Assembly: GCA_022820725.1 (NCBI GenBank)
Contig: JAJEFA010000012.1
Location: forward strand, 1 to 64,000
DNA: 64,000 nt
DNA from: Candidatus Binatia bacterium
Lineage (GTDB): Bacteria > Desulfobacterota > Binatia > Bin18
Direction: 5' to 3'
Shown here: positions 26,714 through 33,986 of the stretch, in pieces
Layout of the letters: each line of letters begins with the position of its first letter
Position numbering within the stretch: position 1 is the first letter of the stretch
Notes under the pieces: generated by a model
Database searches by the model: none
What the model was told of the DNA's origin: nothing
The model's input: only the letters and a program-made list of their open reading frames with translations
Made by a program: the position numbers and the translations under genes

Positions 26714-27097
26714 ATGGCCGGCCCGCTCCTGCCCCAGGAATTCGCCGACCTGGAAACGCTGGCCCAGGCCGGCTGGTGTCTGGCGACCGAACGTGAACGC
26801 ACTAAAAAGCGGCGCACCAGTACAACCGAAGAGCTGCGCGCGTTTTACGCCGCAGTTCGACCCCGCCTTGAAGCCGCCTTGGATTATCTGGACCAGTTCT
26901 CGGTGGATGATATGCCGACCAAAGAGCAAAACCTCTTCAACCTGACCCTCAGCATGACGGAAGTAGCGTTTGCCGTGGAGAAATACAAAGGCAATCCCAG
27001 CGGCTTTCAGGCTATTGAGGCCTCACGCTTTGTCCCCGTGCACGATATGCCTTCGGGAGCCGCATCGAAACCAACGTTGTATAAGGGCGAGGATTAA
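26714..27097 (+). CDS. Small uncharacterised protein in Rieske oxygenase operon
   Basis: The protein has 127 residues, predominantly helical (FADLETLAQAGWCLATERER, EELRAFYAAVRPRLEAALDY). It starts 8 bases after the oxygenase stop and is followed 17 bases later by the EthD gene. Not recognised. It could be an accessory or specificity factor, but that is only context. Confidence 0.6.
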   Translation: MAGPLLPQEFADLETLAQAGWCLATERERTKKRRTSTTEELRAFYAAVRPRLEAALDYLDQFSVDDMPTKEQNLFNLTLSMTEVAFAVEKYKGNPSGFQAIEASRFVPVHDMPSGAASKPTLYKGED

Positions 27098-27114
27098 CTT
27101 GCAGGAGCATTCTC

Positions 27115-27807
27115 ATGATTAAAGGGTTTGCGCTGATACCAAAGAAGCCGGACATCACTCACGAGCAGTTTCATCGCCACTGGCGTGAAGTCCATGCTCC
27201 CCTGGCGATTCGCATCAAGGCGCTGAGACGCTATGTGCAGAGCCACCGCATGCCACAAGACATCCCCGGAGTCCCTGCCAGCCCATATGAAGGTCTGGCC
27301 GAGATTTGGTTTGACGACCTGGAAACCGGCCGGGGACTGGGCAGCAACCCCGATTATATGAATGGAGCCTACCCGGATGAGCCGAATTTTATTGCCGACG
27401 AGGGTCCGTCGTTTTTGATGACGCGGGAAAATGTCGTCGTGCCGGGGCCCGAGTTGGCCAAAGACGCACCCGGTGTCAAAGCCCTCTTTCTGCTCAAACG
27501 CAAACCAGGGCTCAGCGTTGCCGAGTTTCAAGAGCATTGGCGTAATGTCCACGCCCCCATCGTCCCCAGAACGCCGGGACTCAGACGTTACGTCCAATGC
27601 CACGTCGCCCCCGAAATATACGAAACCGAGACACCCGTTTTTGACGGTGTCGCCGAGCTGTCGTGGGCGGATATGGCCGCCTTTGAAAAAGGCTGGCAGT
27701 CGGACGAGATGCAGATTGAGCAGATTCAGGGCGATGTGCCGAACTTCATCGACCTCAAAAATTCAGTTGGTCTGCTGGTCGAGGAAATCCGCATTATCTG
27801 GCCATAA
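27115..27807 (+). CDS. Duplicated EthD-domain protein
   Basis: The protein has 230 residues made of two EthD (dimeric alpha-beta barrel) repeats. The first has KGFALIPKKPDITHEQFHRH with WREVHAPLAIRIKALRRYVQ. The second has LFLLKRKPGLSVAEFQEHW with NVHAPIVPRTPGLRRYVQ. EthD proteins accompany oxygenases and P450s in ether, alkane and aromatic degradation. Here it closes the Rieske oxygenase operon. Confidence 0.85.
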   Translation: MIKGFALIPKKPDITHEQFHRHWREVHAPLAIRIKALRRYVQSHRMPQDIPGVPASPYEGLAEIWFDDLETGRGLGSNPDYMNGAYPDEPNFIADEGPSFLMTRENVVVPGPELAKDAPGVKALFLLKRKPGLSVAEFQEHWRNVHAPIVPRTPGLRRYVQCHVAPEIYETETPVFDGVAELSWADMAAFEKGWQSDEMQIEQIQGDVPNFIDLKNSVGLLVEEIRIIWP

Positions 27808-27833
27808 AATACTCTAACCTCTCTTCCCTGAAA

Positions 27834-27880
27834 ATCCCCTCCCAGGAGGGGTGCCGCGTAGCGGCGGGGTGGGTTCCTCC
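27834..27880. repeat. GC-rich interspersed repeat
   Basis: CCCCTCC-AGGAGGGG hairpin followed by CGGGGTGGGTTCC. A close relative stands at about 35909-35948 with the same CCCCTCC, GGAGGG and CGGGGTGGGTTCC blocks. Dispersed intergenic repeats of this style are common in many genomes. Confidence 0.6.
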
Positions 27881-27884
27881 CACC

Positions 27885-28199
27885 TCAGGCTGCAGCGCGG
27901 CGTCGGCGGACATCGTGTTTTTTCCAATCGGGAATGTGCGCCGTCCTCACTGCCTTGAAGAGTTTTCCATGGTTGGGAACGCGCAGATGCAGCAACTCGT
28001 GCGCAATGACGAAGTCCTGAAATCCGGCTCTCTGTTTGACCAGATCGGTAGCAAAGGTCACGATTCCCGATGTCGAGCAAGACCCCCACTTCTGCGTCAT
28101 GCGCTGAACCCGCACCAGTCTCGGTCGGACATGCAATCGTTGCGCCCAGTACTCGACGCGGGCACAAATAGCTTCGCGCTGTTCGTCACTTTTCCGCAT
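27885..28199 (-). CDS. Minimal YgjP-like (DUF45/M48) metallopeptidase
   Basis: The protein has 104 residues, under half of a usual YgjP-like protein. It retains the whole catalytic core: QKWGSCSTSGIVTFATDL, the HExxH zinc motif in VIAHELLHL, and a third ligand in NHGKLF. YgjP-like proteases often sit beside restriction enzymes. An in-frame stop lies shortly upstream of the ATG, so this short form is what remains or is a genuine minimal version. It borders the toxin-antitoxin/Argonaute island. Confidence 0.7.
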   Translation of the reverse strand: MRKSDEQREAICARVEYWAQRLHVRPRLVRVQRMTQKWGSCSTSGIVTFATDLVKQRAGFQDFVIAHELLHLRVPNHGKLFKAVRTAHIPDWKKHDVRRRRAAA

Positions 28200-28288
28200 C
28201 AGCGTCTGCGCCTGGAAGAATTGTGAAAATGCGTTCTACGGCCCGGCTCCGCGATACCGTGGGGAAGTACCAGATAATCCATCAAGGC

Positions 28289-28369
28289 TCACACAGGCAC
28301 CCTGGTGCCTGCAAACACCGGAGTCCCCCAAAGGATGGCCGGGTTCCGTTCAATAAGCTTGTCAGTCAT
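28289..28369 (-). pseudogene. DUF433 (VapB-like) antitoxin remnant
   Basis: ATG at 28369 has AAGGAGAGG upstream and encodes MTDKLIERNPAILWGTPVFA followed by GTRVPV and then a TGA at 28289-28291. The family continues with a (T/A)L(I/L/M)DYL segment, and ALMDYL does follow in frame right after the stop, after which similarity fades. This is a broken DUF433 antitoxin, with no toxin partner visible. Confidence 0.65.
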
Positions 28370-28432
28370 TGTCCTCTCCTTCTTTGTGTACTCTGGTCAG
28401 CGCTCCCGAAGATTATGATCGGGGTTCGCCGC

Positions 28433-28470
28433 TTGACACGATATCTGTATTAGTCATATGGTTAGCTAAT
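28433..28470 (+). promoter_or_regulatory. Possible promoter/operator of second Phd-PIN pair
   Basis: TTGACA at 28433-28438 is a perfect -35 box with an AT-rich ATATGG 17 bases later. An ATTAG...CTAAT inverted repeat (28449-28453 and 28466-28470) overlaps the -10 region, where an autoregulating antitoxin would bind. Confidence 0.35.
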
Positions 28471-28490
28471 TACATATCAAGGGGGCAGCG

Positions 28491-28724
28491 ATGCCAGTGG
28501 TGAATGTCCATCAAGCGAAGACCCAGTTGTCGCGTCTGCTCGTGCAAGTCGAGGACGGTCAAGAGGTCATCATTGCCCGCAACGGCAAGCCGGTGGCGCG
28601 ACTGGTGAGCGTCCAAAAGCGCGGCAAGCGACAGCCCGATATTTTCAAGGGAAAGATTGTCATTCCAGACAGTTTCTTCGACCCACTGCCGGAGGAAGAG
28701 TTGAAAGCATGGGAAGGTGAATAG
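28491..28724 (+). CDS. Phd/YefM-type antitoxin
   Basis: The protein has 77 residues. PVVNVHQAKTQLSRLLVQVE followed by GQEVIIARNGKPVARLV is a textbook Phd/YefM DNA-binding domain; the tail DSFFDPLPEEELKAWEGE is typical of antitoxins paired with PIN toxins. The PIN gene starts two bases after the stop. AAGGGGG precedes the ATG. Confidence 0.88.
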   Translation: MPVVNVHQAKTQLSRLLVQVEDGQEVIIARNGKPVARLVSVQKRGKRQPDIFKGKIVIPDSFFDPLPEEELKAWEGE

Positions 28725-28726
28725 CA

Positions 28727-29113
28727 GTGCGAGCACTGTTGGACACTCATACCTTTCTTTGGTGGATGACAGACAGCAGGCGTCTATCTGAGACAGTACA
28801 CCGCGCGATTGCGGATGAGGCAAATGAAGTGTTGATAAGCGCCGCGTCGGCCTGGGAAATCACCACCAAGCATCGGCTCGGCAAACTCCCGGGCGCTGAC
28901 TTGATCGCCGCCGACGTTGCCGAAGCTATAGCAAACCAGGGTTTCGACGAGCTTGCCATCACAGTGGATGACGCCAGTCGCGCCGGAGCTTTGCCGGGTC
29001 CCCATCGCGACCCCTTCGACCGGATGCTCATCGCCCAGGCACTGACGCACAATCTCGTTTTCATTTCGAACGAATCACTCTTCGACCGGTACGGCGTCCG
29101 CCGTCTCTGGTAA
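28727..29113 (+). CDS. PIN-domain toxin (VapC-like)
   Basis: The protein has 128 residues and a GTG start. LLDTHTFLWWMTD, ISAASAWEITTKHRLGKLPG, HRDPFDRMLIAQAL and LVFISNESLFDRYGV carry the PIN acidic residues of the DHTFLWW subgroup. Expected to be an RNase toxin neutralised by the upstream Phd protein. Confidence 0.88.
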   Translation: MRALLDTHTFLWWMTDSRRLSETVHRAIADEANEVLISAASAWEITTKHRLGKLPGADLIAADVAEAIANQGFDELAITVDDASRAGALPGPHRDPFDRMLIAQALTHNLVFISNESLFDRYGVRRLW

Positions 29114-29233
29114 ATCACGCTTGCCTGAGGCTGCGGCGGCGTCCCGCCAAGGTTGTTGATGTCTGAGTCGATTCTCGTGTCCGTCATTGGTCACATCTCG
29201 GTTTTGATCTGAGAATGTCATCCTCTCCACTCC

Positions 29234-30334
29234 TCAAACCTCGGAAGAACTTGGCAACTCCAGAATCAGATCTTCCTCATCAGGGAAAAGCTCCGAGAGT
29301 GTGGCGATGGTTAAGGCATTGTCCAAGAACTCTTTGGCACCACATGCTTGCACTATAATCTGGTCTTCCTGAGCCACTAGTTGATCGGAAATACGCTTAT
29401 TTTCAACAGCCACGTCGTTATCTGGACCGACCACGGCGAGAAGTTTGCGAGTGCGGTCCTGGCGTAGTGCCTGCTGCAGGATTCCATTTATGTGATCATC
29501 GTTGAAGCCGTAACCGACGCAGACAATGATACGTGCGGCGTCTAGTGTCCACCGCCTGAGTTCATAAGCAAGGAAGAGGAAAGGATCAACGTACTGAAGT
29601 TTGTAGGAAGTTCCAAAAATAAGAGCTATTTCCTCGTCTTTTATAGTGGATGAGGAGTCAGTGTAGGTGACTCTGCCGTCTTCATCGAAGTACCAGTCCA
29701 TTGAACCGTGGAGCTTATAGAGCAGGAGTGGTACCGAGTCGTCCGATGTTTCGTCGAACAGTCGCCAATCCCAGGCCCTCTCAGAGAACCCCCTTTGTAC
29801 TCTCTCGCGACCACAGATCTCTTCGACACAGAGGTCGTAGTTCAGAGAGAACACACGGAGTGGATATTCGTACTCTCTCTGGAACCGGAGCAGCCCTCCA
29901 TAGTAGGCTGCCTTTTCCCTTGCTGGTAGAGCAACCCATTGGCCTCGAAGAATGCGTATGATCTCGCTCTGGAACGTGTGGACATTTTCGAATTCGTCTC
30001 CAGCTACATCTTGTAGCTTTGGGTTCCATGAGCCTACAAAAGGATAAAGCGTATGACGCTCCTTTTTGCGGAGTTCATCCAGGACGTTTACAAGTCGTTC
30101 GATATTGAAGGGGACGTTGTCGCCAAATATGCCATCCAATCCATCTGCATAAAAAATGGAACTACGGATATAGCGGTAGAGGTTCCTAAAGTCACTCCAT
30201 TTCTCATCATTACTAGAGACGAGTTTCTCTATCTCACGAACCATGTTGTCGGAGTCAGGTATACCAGCCTCCACGCTAGCACCGGCTCCAAGTAGCAGGA
30301 TTATCTCGTTGCGTTTGAAGACAGTCGTAGCCAT
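29234..30334 (-). CDS. SIR2-like NADase effector paired with Argonaute
   Basis: The protein has 366 residues and belongs to the defence-type SIR2 group, distinct from the sirtuin deacylase at 11613. ILLLGAGASVEAGIPDSDN (residues 12-30) is the NAD-binding opening, LNYD (164-167) and KLHGSMDW (207-214) supply the catalytic asparagine and histidine, and VGYGFNDDHIN (273-283) the Rossmann half. No zinc cysteines and no APAZ-like extension are visible; the last 65 residues are short and acidic. Such SIR2 domains degrade NAD to abort phage or plasmid invasion. Its ATG overlaps the stop of the Argonaute gene (TAATG), so the two are translationally coupled. Confidence 0.85.
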   Translation of the reverse strand: MATTVFKRNEIILLLGAGASVEAGIPDSDNMVREIEKLVSSNDEKWSDFRNLYRYIRSSIFYADGLDGIFGDNVPFNIERLVNVLDELRKKERHTLYPFVGSWNPKLQDVAGDEFENVHTFQSEIIRILRGQWVALPAREKAAYYGGLLRFQREYEYPLRVFSLNYDLCVEEICGRERVQRGFSERAWDWRLFDETSDDSVPLLLYKLHGSMDWYFDEDGRVTYTDSSSTIKDEEIALIFGTSYKLQYVDPFLFLAYELRRWTLDAARIIVCVGYGFNDDHINGILQQALRQDRTRKLLAVVGPDNDVAVENKRISDQLVAQEDQIIVQACGAKEFLDNALTIATLSELFPDEEDLILELPSSSEV

Positions 30335-32235
30335 TAGAGGAACCAGGGAGTGAGGGTGCCAACATCTACTTCGGGAAGTCCATGCCTCTCGAATTCTTTT
30401 AGGTACTGAGCGATAAGTTGGGCATAGTAAACAGATACCGGTAGCGACTTAGCATTAAATCCACGCCAGTTGGCGCCTGACAGATTTATTGCGTCTTGTA
30501 GATGTGCTCGCTGCTGTTCTTGAGTTAATCCTCCCTCTGGGTATGTGAACTTTACATGCAGTGGACCTCCGACCCTGCCACGAACAGTAGGCTGATTATA
30601 CTGCAATCCCTCAAACCAAACGAGGAATTCACTATTAGAGAGCGAGAGCACGGTACTTTCGTATGGTACGCGGCTGTTGTGATCCACCGCAAATCCGAAG
30701 AATCGGTTCCTGTCGTTGAACTTGAGAGAGACAAATTCCCCGGACTCTTGCTGTTGCCCTCGTTGCTCCGCGAGTGCCGTAGCGACACTTTCTAATTCTC
30801 GACGACCGATAGAAAAGGTGGCATGCACTACAAAGCTTGAGAAGCGAGGGGAATAATCGGTAAAGATGTTCCGCAAGTTTGTGGAAAAGTCCTCAATATA
30901 GTGCTCCTCATTCCGATCTTCACCGAGAACTCTGACCTCTTCGAAGACCCCACTCGAATCAGTGAGGACCGAATAGGCAAAGAAGCGGTCAGTGCCTTCT
31001 TCTGACACTCGATGAGCTTGCCCGATACCTACGATCAGACAGCGCTCTGTTCGAGGGCGGACTTTCCAAGGCGTTCCACCTACCTTGGCAAAAATCTGGA
31101 GGCCGATGCCCGCCGTGGACCACTTCAGTTTGTTCTTGTCCGCGACTGTTTCGGTAGCAACTACCTGAATGGGCAAACCTTCTGAGAGAAAGGCATGCTT
31201 CAGGTTCCAGTAGGCTGCGTTTTTGGACGGATCATCGTGTCTGCTGAAAGGTGTCAAAACTACAGGGACGACCGTACGGCCAGCGGCCTCCACAACTACC
31301 CGATCACGGATTCGCTGTATCTCATCAGCACTAAAATCCGACATCGCGACGCCGCTTACGTTTTCGCTCGATATCGGAAAACTGAACATGCGCTCCATTC
31401 CGGGAAAGGTACGGAAAGTATCTCCGCGCAGCGCCCGAAATAGGTCCTGCGATAGAGGGCGATCATCCTGTCTGTAGAGGAAATACAAGCGTGCGTCCTC
31501 TGGACTTTGCTTGAACGGACCAGATTGCGCGACACCCATGAACTGCGACTTCGATTCAATGCCAGAACCTACTACATAGTTCTTTACGTCCAGTGTTTTA
31601 GGGGGGAGTTCCACGAGTCTTGACCTAACGGCTACCTCTTGGCCACCCGGCATGTGGAGTGGGAATATTTTATCGTGAAATTTCTCCACATAAGTAGAAA
31701 GATGTGAGTAACGATCAGCATAATAGTTCAGATTTGGCCGACCATTCTTGTCGAGCGATAGACTGAGTTGAAGCGACCGCCGAGTGCCATGATGCTCCTT
31801 ATTGGGGTGGAACCGAAAGTCGGCAAGAAAGCCGAACAAGCTGCGCGAGCGCAGTAGGTACGGTTCTAATGAGACGACCTGTATTCCCTCCGGGTATGTA
31901 TCTATTGTAATTTCCACTGGCCGGCGAAAACCGGCGGCGACACGGAAACAGTCGGATTCGAGATTGTTTCTGCAACTCTGGATGAGGGCCAATCTAAGTG
32001 CATCGATCGTCGCATAAACATTATCAAATGGTTGACATACTACTTCGTCGGCACCTTCGGTTTGTTGAAACAACGTCCAGTAAGAATCGGACTCGCCATT
32101 GACCACAAGGTGCCGACGAACAGCTTCTTCGTTTCCGCATATAGGCCGCTCACCTTCGACAAAAGGGAGGCGGTAGAGCGTGGTCGTGAACTGTTCCGTT
32201 TCGAGTGGAAAAAAATTTAGTGCTATTCCGCGCAT
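30334..32235 (-). CDS. Prokaryotic Argonaute (MID-PIWI), catalytically degenerate
   Basis: The protein has about 633 residues (641 from the alternative ATG at 32259; numbering below uses that). The MID domain spans about 325-400, with NAAYWNLKHAFLSEGLPIQV holding candidate 5'-phosphate ligands K354 and Q365, then GIGLQIFAKVGGTPWKV, a very typical MID-PIWI junction. The PIWI domain ends in SLPVSVYYAQLIAQYL. The first catalytic Asp position reads LIVGIGQAH (G413) and the third reads VVHATFS (no Asp), so slicing is not expected. Residues 1-320 contain no clear PAZ and may be an N/L1 or APAZ-like region. The start at 32235 was preferred since GGAAGG stands upstream. Paired with a SIR2 effector, it probably senses guide-target duplexes and triggers NAD loss. 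Confidence 0.85.
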   Translation of the reverse strand: MRGIALNFFPLETEQFTTTLYRLPFVEGERPICGNEEAVRRHLVVNGESDSYWTLFQQTEGADEVVCQPFDNVYATIDALRLALIQSCRNNLESDCFRVAAGFRRPVEITIDTYPEGIQVVSLEPYLLRSRSLFGFLADFRFHPNKEHHGTRRSLQLSLSLDKNGRPNLNYYADRYSHLSTYVEKFHDKIFPLHMPGGQEVAVRSRLVELPPKTLDVKNYVVGSGIESKSQFMGVAQSGPFKQSPEDARLYFLYRQDDRPLSQDLFRALRGDTFRTFPGMERMFSFPISSENVSGVAMSDFSADEIQRIRDRVVVEAAGRTVVPVVLTPFSRHDDPSKNAAYWNLKHAFLSEGLPIQVVATETVADKNKLKWSTAGIGLQIFAKVGGTPWKVRPRTERCLIVGIGQAHRVSEEGTDRFFAYSVLTDSSGVFEEVRVLGEDRNEEHYIEDFSTNLRNIFTDYSPRFSSFVVHATFSIGRRELESVATALAEQRGQQQESGEFVSLKFNDRNRFFGFAVDHNSRVPYESTVLSLSNSEFLVWFEGLQYNQPTVRGRVGGPLHVKFTYPEGGLTQEQQRAHLQDAINLSGANWRGFNAKSLPVSVYYAQLIAQYLKEFERHGLPEVDVGTLTPWFL

Positions 32236-32360
32236 ATATCTTTTTCCTTCCATAGTCATCAGAGGTAAATCACGGATAGTCGGTTTTCTGGGAAGTCGAA
32301 CGGAGTTCTTGAGAAGCGAGTGTTAGTACGGCTGATAGCCCTATCACCGACAGATCAAGC

Positions 32361-32462
32361 TCATTCATTCATCTCATCCGGCACCAGCTTGTAGAACGGG
32401 GCATTAAGAAAGAGAGCGCCGAGCACGGCGCGCTTCCTTCGATACAGGGCAATTTTGGTCAA
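32361..32462 (-). CDS. Possible 33-residue peptide or gene tail
   Basis: A TTG codon with GGAG close upstream opens 33 codons including RRKRAVLGALFLNAPFYKLV and ending PDEMNE, 24 bases downstream of the glutathione reductase gene. It has protein-like composition but no recognised family, and may be the remnant of a larger gene. Confidence 0.25.
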   Translation of the reverse strand: MTKIALYRRKRAVLGALFLNAPFYKLVPDEMNE

Positions 32463-32486
32463 TAGCTCCAGGGATAGTGACTATGC

Positions 32487-33839
32487 TTAGGCCGCTTTCT
32501 GCCTCATGGTGACAAATTCTTCGGCTGAGGTCGGATGAATGCCGATGGTGGCATCGAACTGCGCTTTGGTGGCGTTGCATTTGATGGCTACGGCCAAGCC
32601 CTGAACAATCTCTCCCGCCTCCGGGCCGGTCATATGGCAGCCAATCACCCGGTCGGATTTGGGGTCAACAATAATCTTCATAAAGGTCTTCTCATCCCGC
32701 CCGCTGAGCGTGTGCTTTAACGCCCGGAACGAGGACTTATAGATATCGACAGCGTCGTATTCCTGACGCGCCTCCTCTTCCGTCAGACCGACCGTCCCAA
32801 TGCTCGGATGGCTGAAGACCGCGGTAGCCACGTTCATATGGTCCGGTCGTGTTGGATTATTATTGAACAAGGTTTCCGCCACGGCATGACCTTCGGCGAT
32901 GGCCATGGGCGTCAAGTTGAGCCTGTTGGTGATATCTCCGACAGCGTAGATATGAGGGACGTTGGTCTGCGAGTAGGCGTCCACACACACCGCGCCGATC
33001 TCGTCCATCTCAACGCCGGCTGCCTCAAGACCGAGTCCCTTCGAATTCGGCAGGCGACCTGTGGCGTACATGATGATATCGGCCTCAAGCTCGCTCTTGT
33101 CGTTCAGCGTGGCCTTGATTCCCTGCGAAGTTTTTTCAATCCGACTCACGTCCGCGTGAAAGCGCAAATCCACCCCACGTTTGCGCATTTCGTCAGCCAG
33201 AACCTTCCTGACATCGGTATCAAAGCCGCGCAGAAACAGCTCACCCCGATAGAGTTCGGTCACCTCTGAGCCAAGACCATGAAAGATGGTCGCAAACTCG
33301 ACCGCGATATAACCGCCGCCCACAATAATCACGCGCTTGGGCAGTTCATCCAGATAAAATGCCTCATTTGAGGTAATGGCATGCTCGATCCCCGGAGTTT
33401 GGGGAAAGGCCGGCCAACTCCCGGTCGCAACCAGAATATATTCTGAGGTGTACTGCTTGCCGTTCACCTCTATCGTATGATCGTCAACCAGGTGGGCAGT
33501 GCCCTCAATAATTTCTGCGCCCGCGCCTTCAAGCAGATTACGATAAATGCCATTCAGTCGATTGATTTCTTTGTCTTTATTCTCAATAAGCCTTTGCCAA
33601 TCAACCGTTCGCTCTCCGACCGTCCAGCCAAAGCCGGCGGCATCCTCGAAATGGTCCCGGAACTCGGAAGCGTACACCAGGAGTTTCTTTGGAATGCAGC
33701 CCACGTTGACGCAGGTTCCGCCCAGATAGCGTTCCTCAACAACCGCGGTCTTGGCCCCGTACGAAGCCGCAATCCGGCTCGCCCGCACGCCGCCGGAGCC
33801 TGCCCCCAGAACAAAGAAATCATAATCGTAACGACCCAT
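32487..33839 (-). CDS. gor: Glutathione-disulfide reductase
   Basis: The protein has 450 residues. It has the FAD motif FVLGAGSGGVRASRIAA, redox-active disulfide GGTCVNVGCIPKKL, NAD(P)-binding IIVGGGYIAVEFATIFHGLG, the second FAD region IYAVGDITNRLNLTP and the C-terminal GIHPTSAEEFVTMR dimer/active-site histidine. The strings around the disulfide and terminus favour glutathione reductase over other members of the family. It maintains reduced glutathione in the cytoplasm. Transcribed away from the serpin gene. Confidence 0.9.
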   Translation of the reverse strand: MGRYDYDFFVLGAGSGGVRASRIAASYGAKTAVVEERYLGGTCVNVGCIPKKLLVYASEFRDHFEDAAGFGWTVGERTVDWQRLIENKDKEINRLNGIYRNLLEGAGAEIIEGTAHLVDDHTIEVNGKQYTSEYILVATGSWPAFPQTPGIEHAITSNEAFYLDELPKRVIIVGGGYIAVEFATIFHGLGSEVTELYRGELFLRGFDTDVRKVLADEMRKRGVDLRFHADVSRIEKTSQGIKATLNDKSELEADIIMYATGRLPNSKGLGLEAAGVEMDEIGAVCVDAYSQTNVPHIYAVGDITNRLNLTPMAIAEGHAVAETLFNNNPTRPDHMNVATAVFSHPSIGTVGLTEEEARQEYDAVDIYKSSFRALKHTLSGRDEKTFMKIIVDPKSDRVIGCHMTGPEAGEIVQGLAVAIKCNATKAQFDATIGIHPTSAEEFVTMRQKAA

Positions 33840-33986
33840 GTTTTCTCACCTCTTCCTAATATGGCGGCGCACATCACACCGGATAATGCCGACGAATGCA
33901 AGCAAGGAGGGCAAGGGAGAATTGATAGGCCCCCTCTAGTCTGGCAGGTACAGGAGAAAGGGCCTATGGTTGTTTTCAGGTGTAGT

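Noticed and set aside
33477..33986. 170-codon N-terminal extension of the serpin frame
   Set aside because: It is antisense to the gor gene and precedes a clear lipoprotein signal peptide, so the true start is at or very near 33987.
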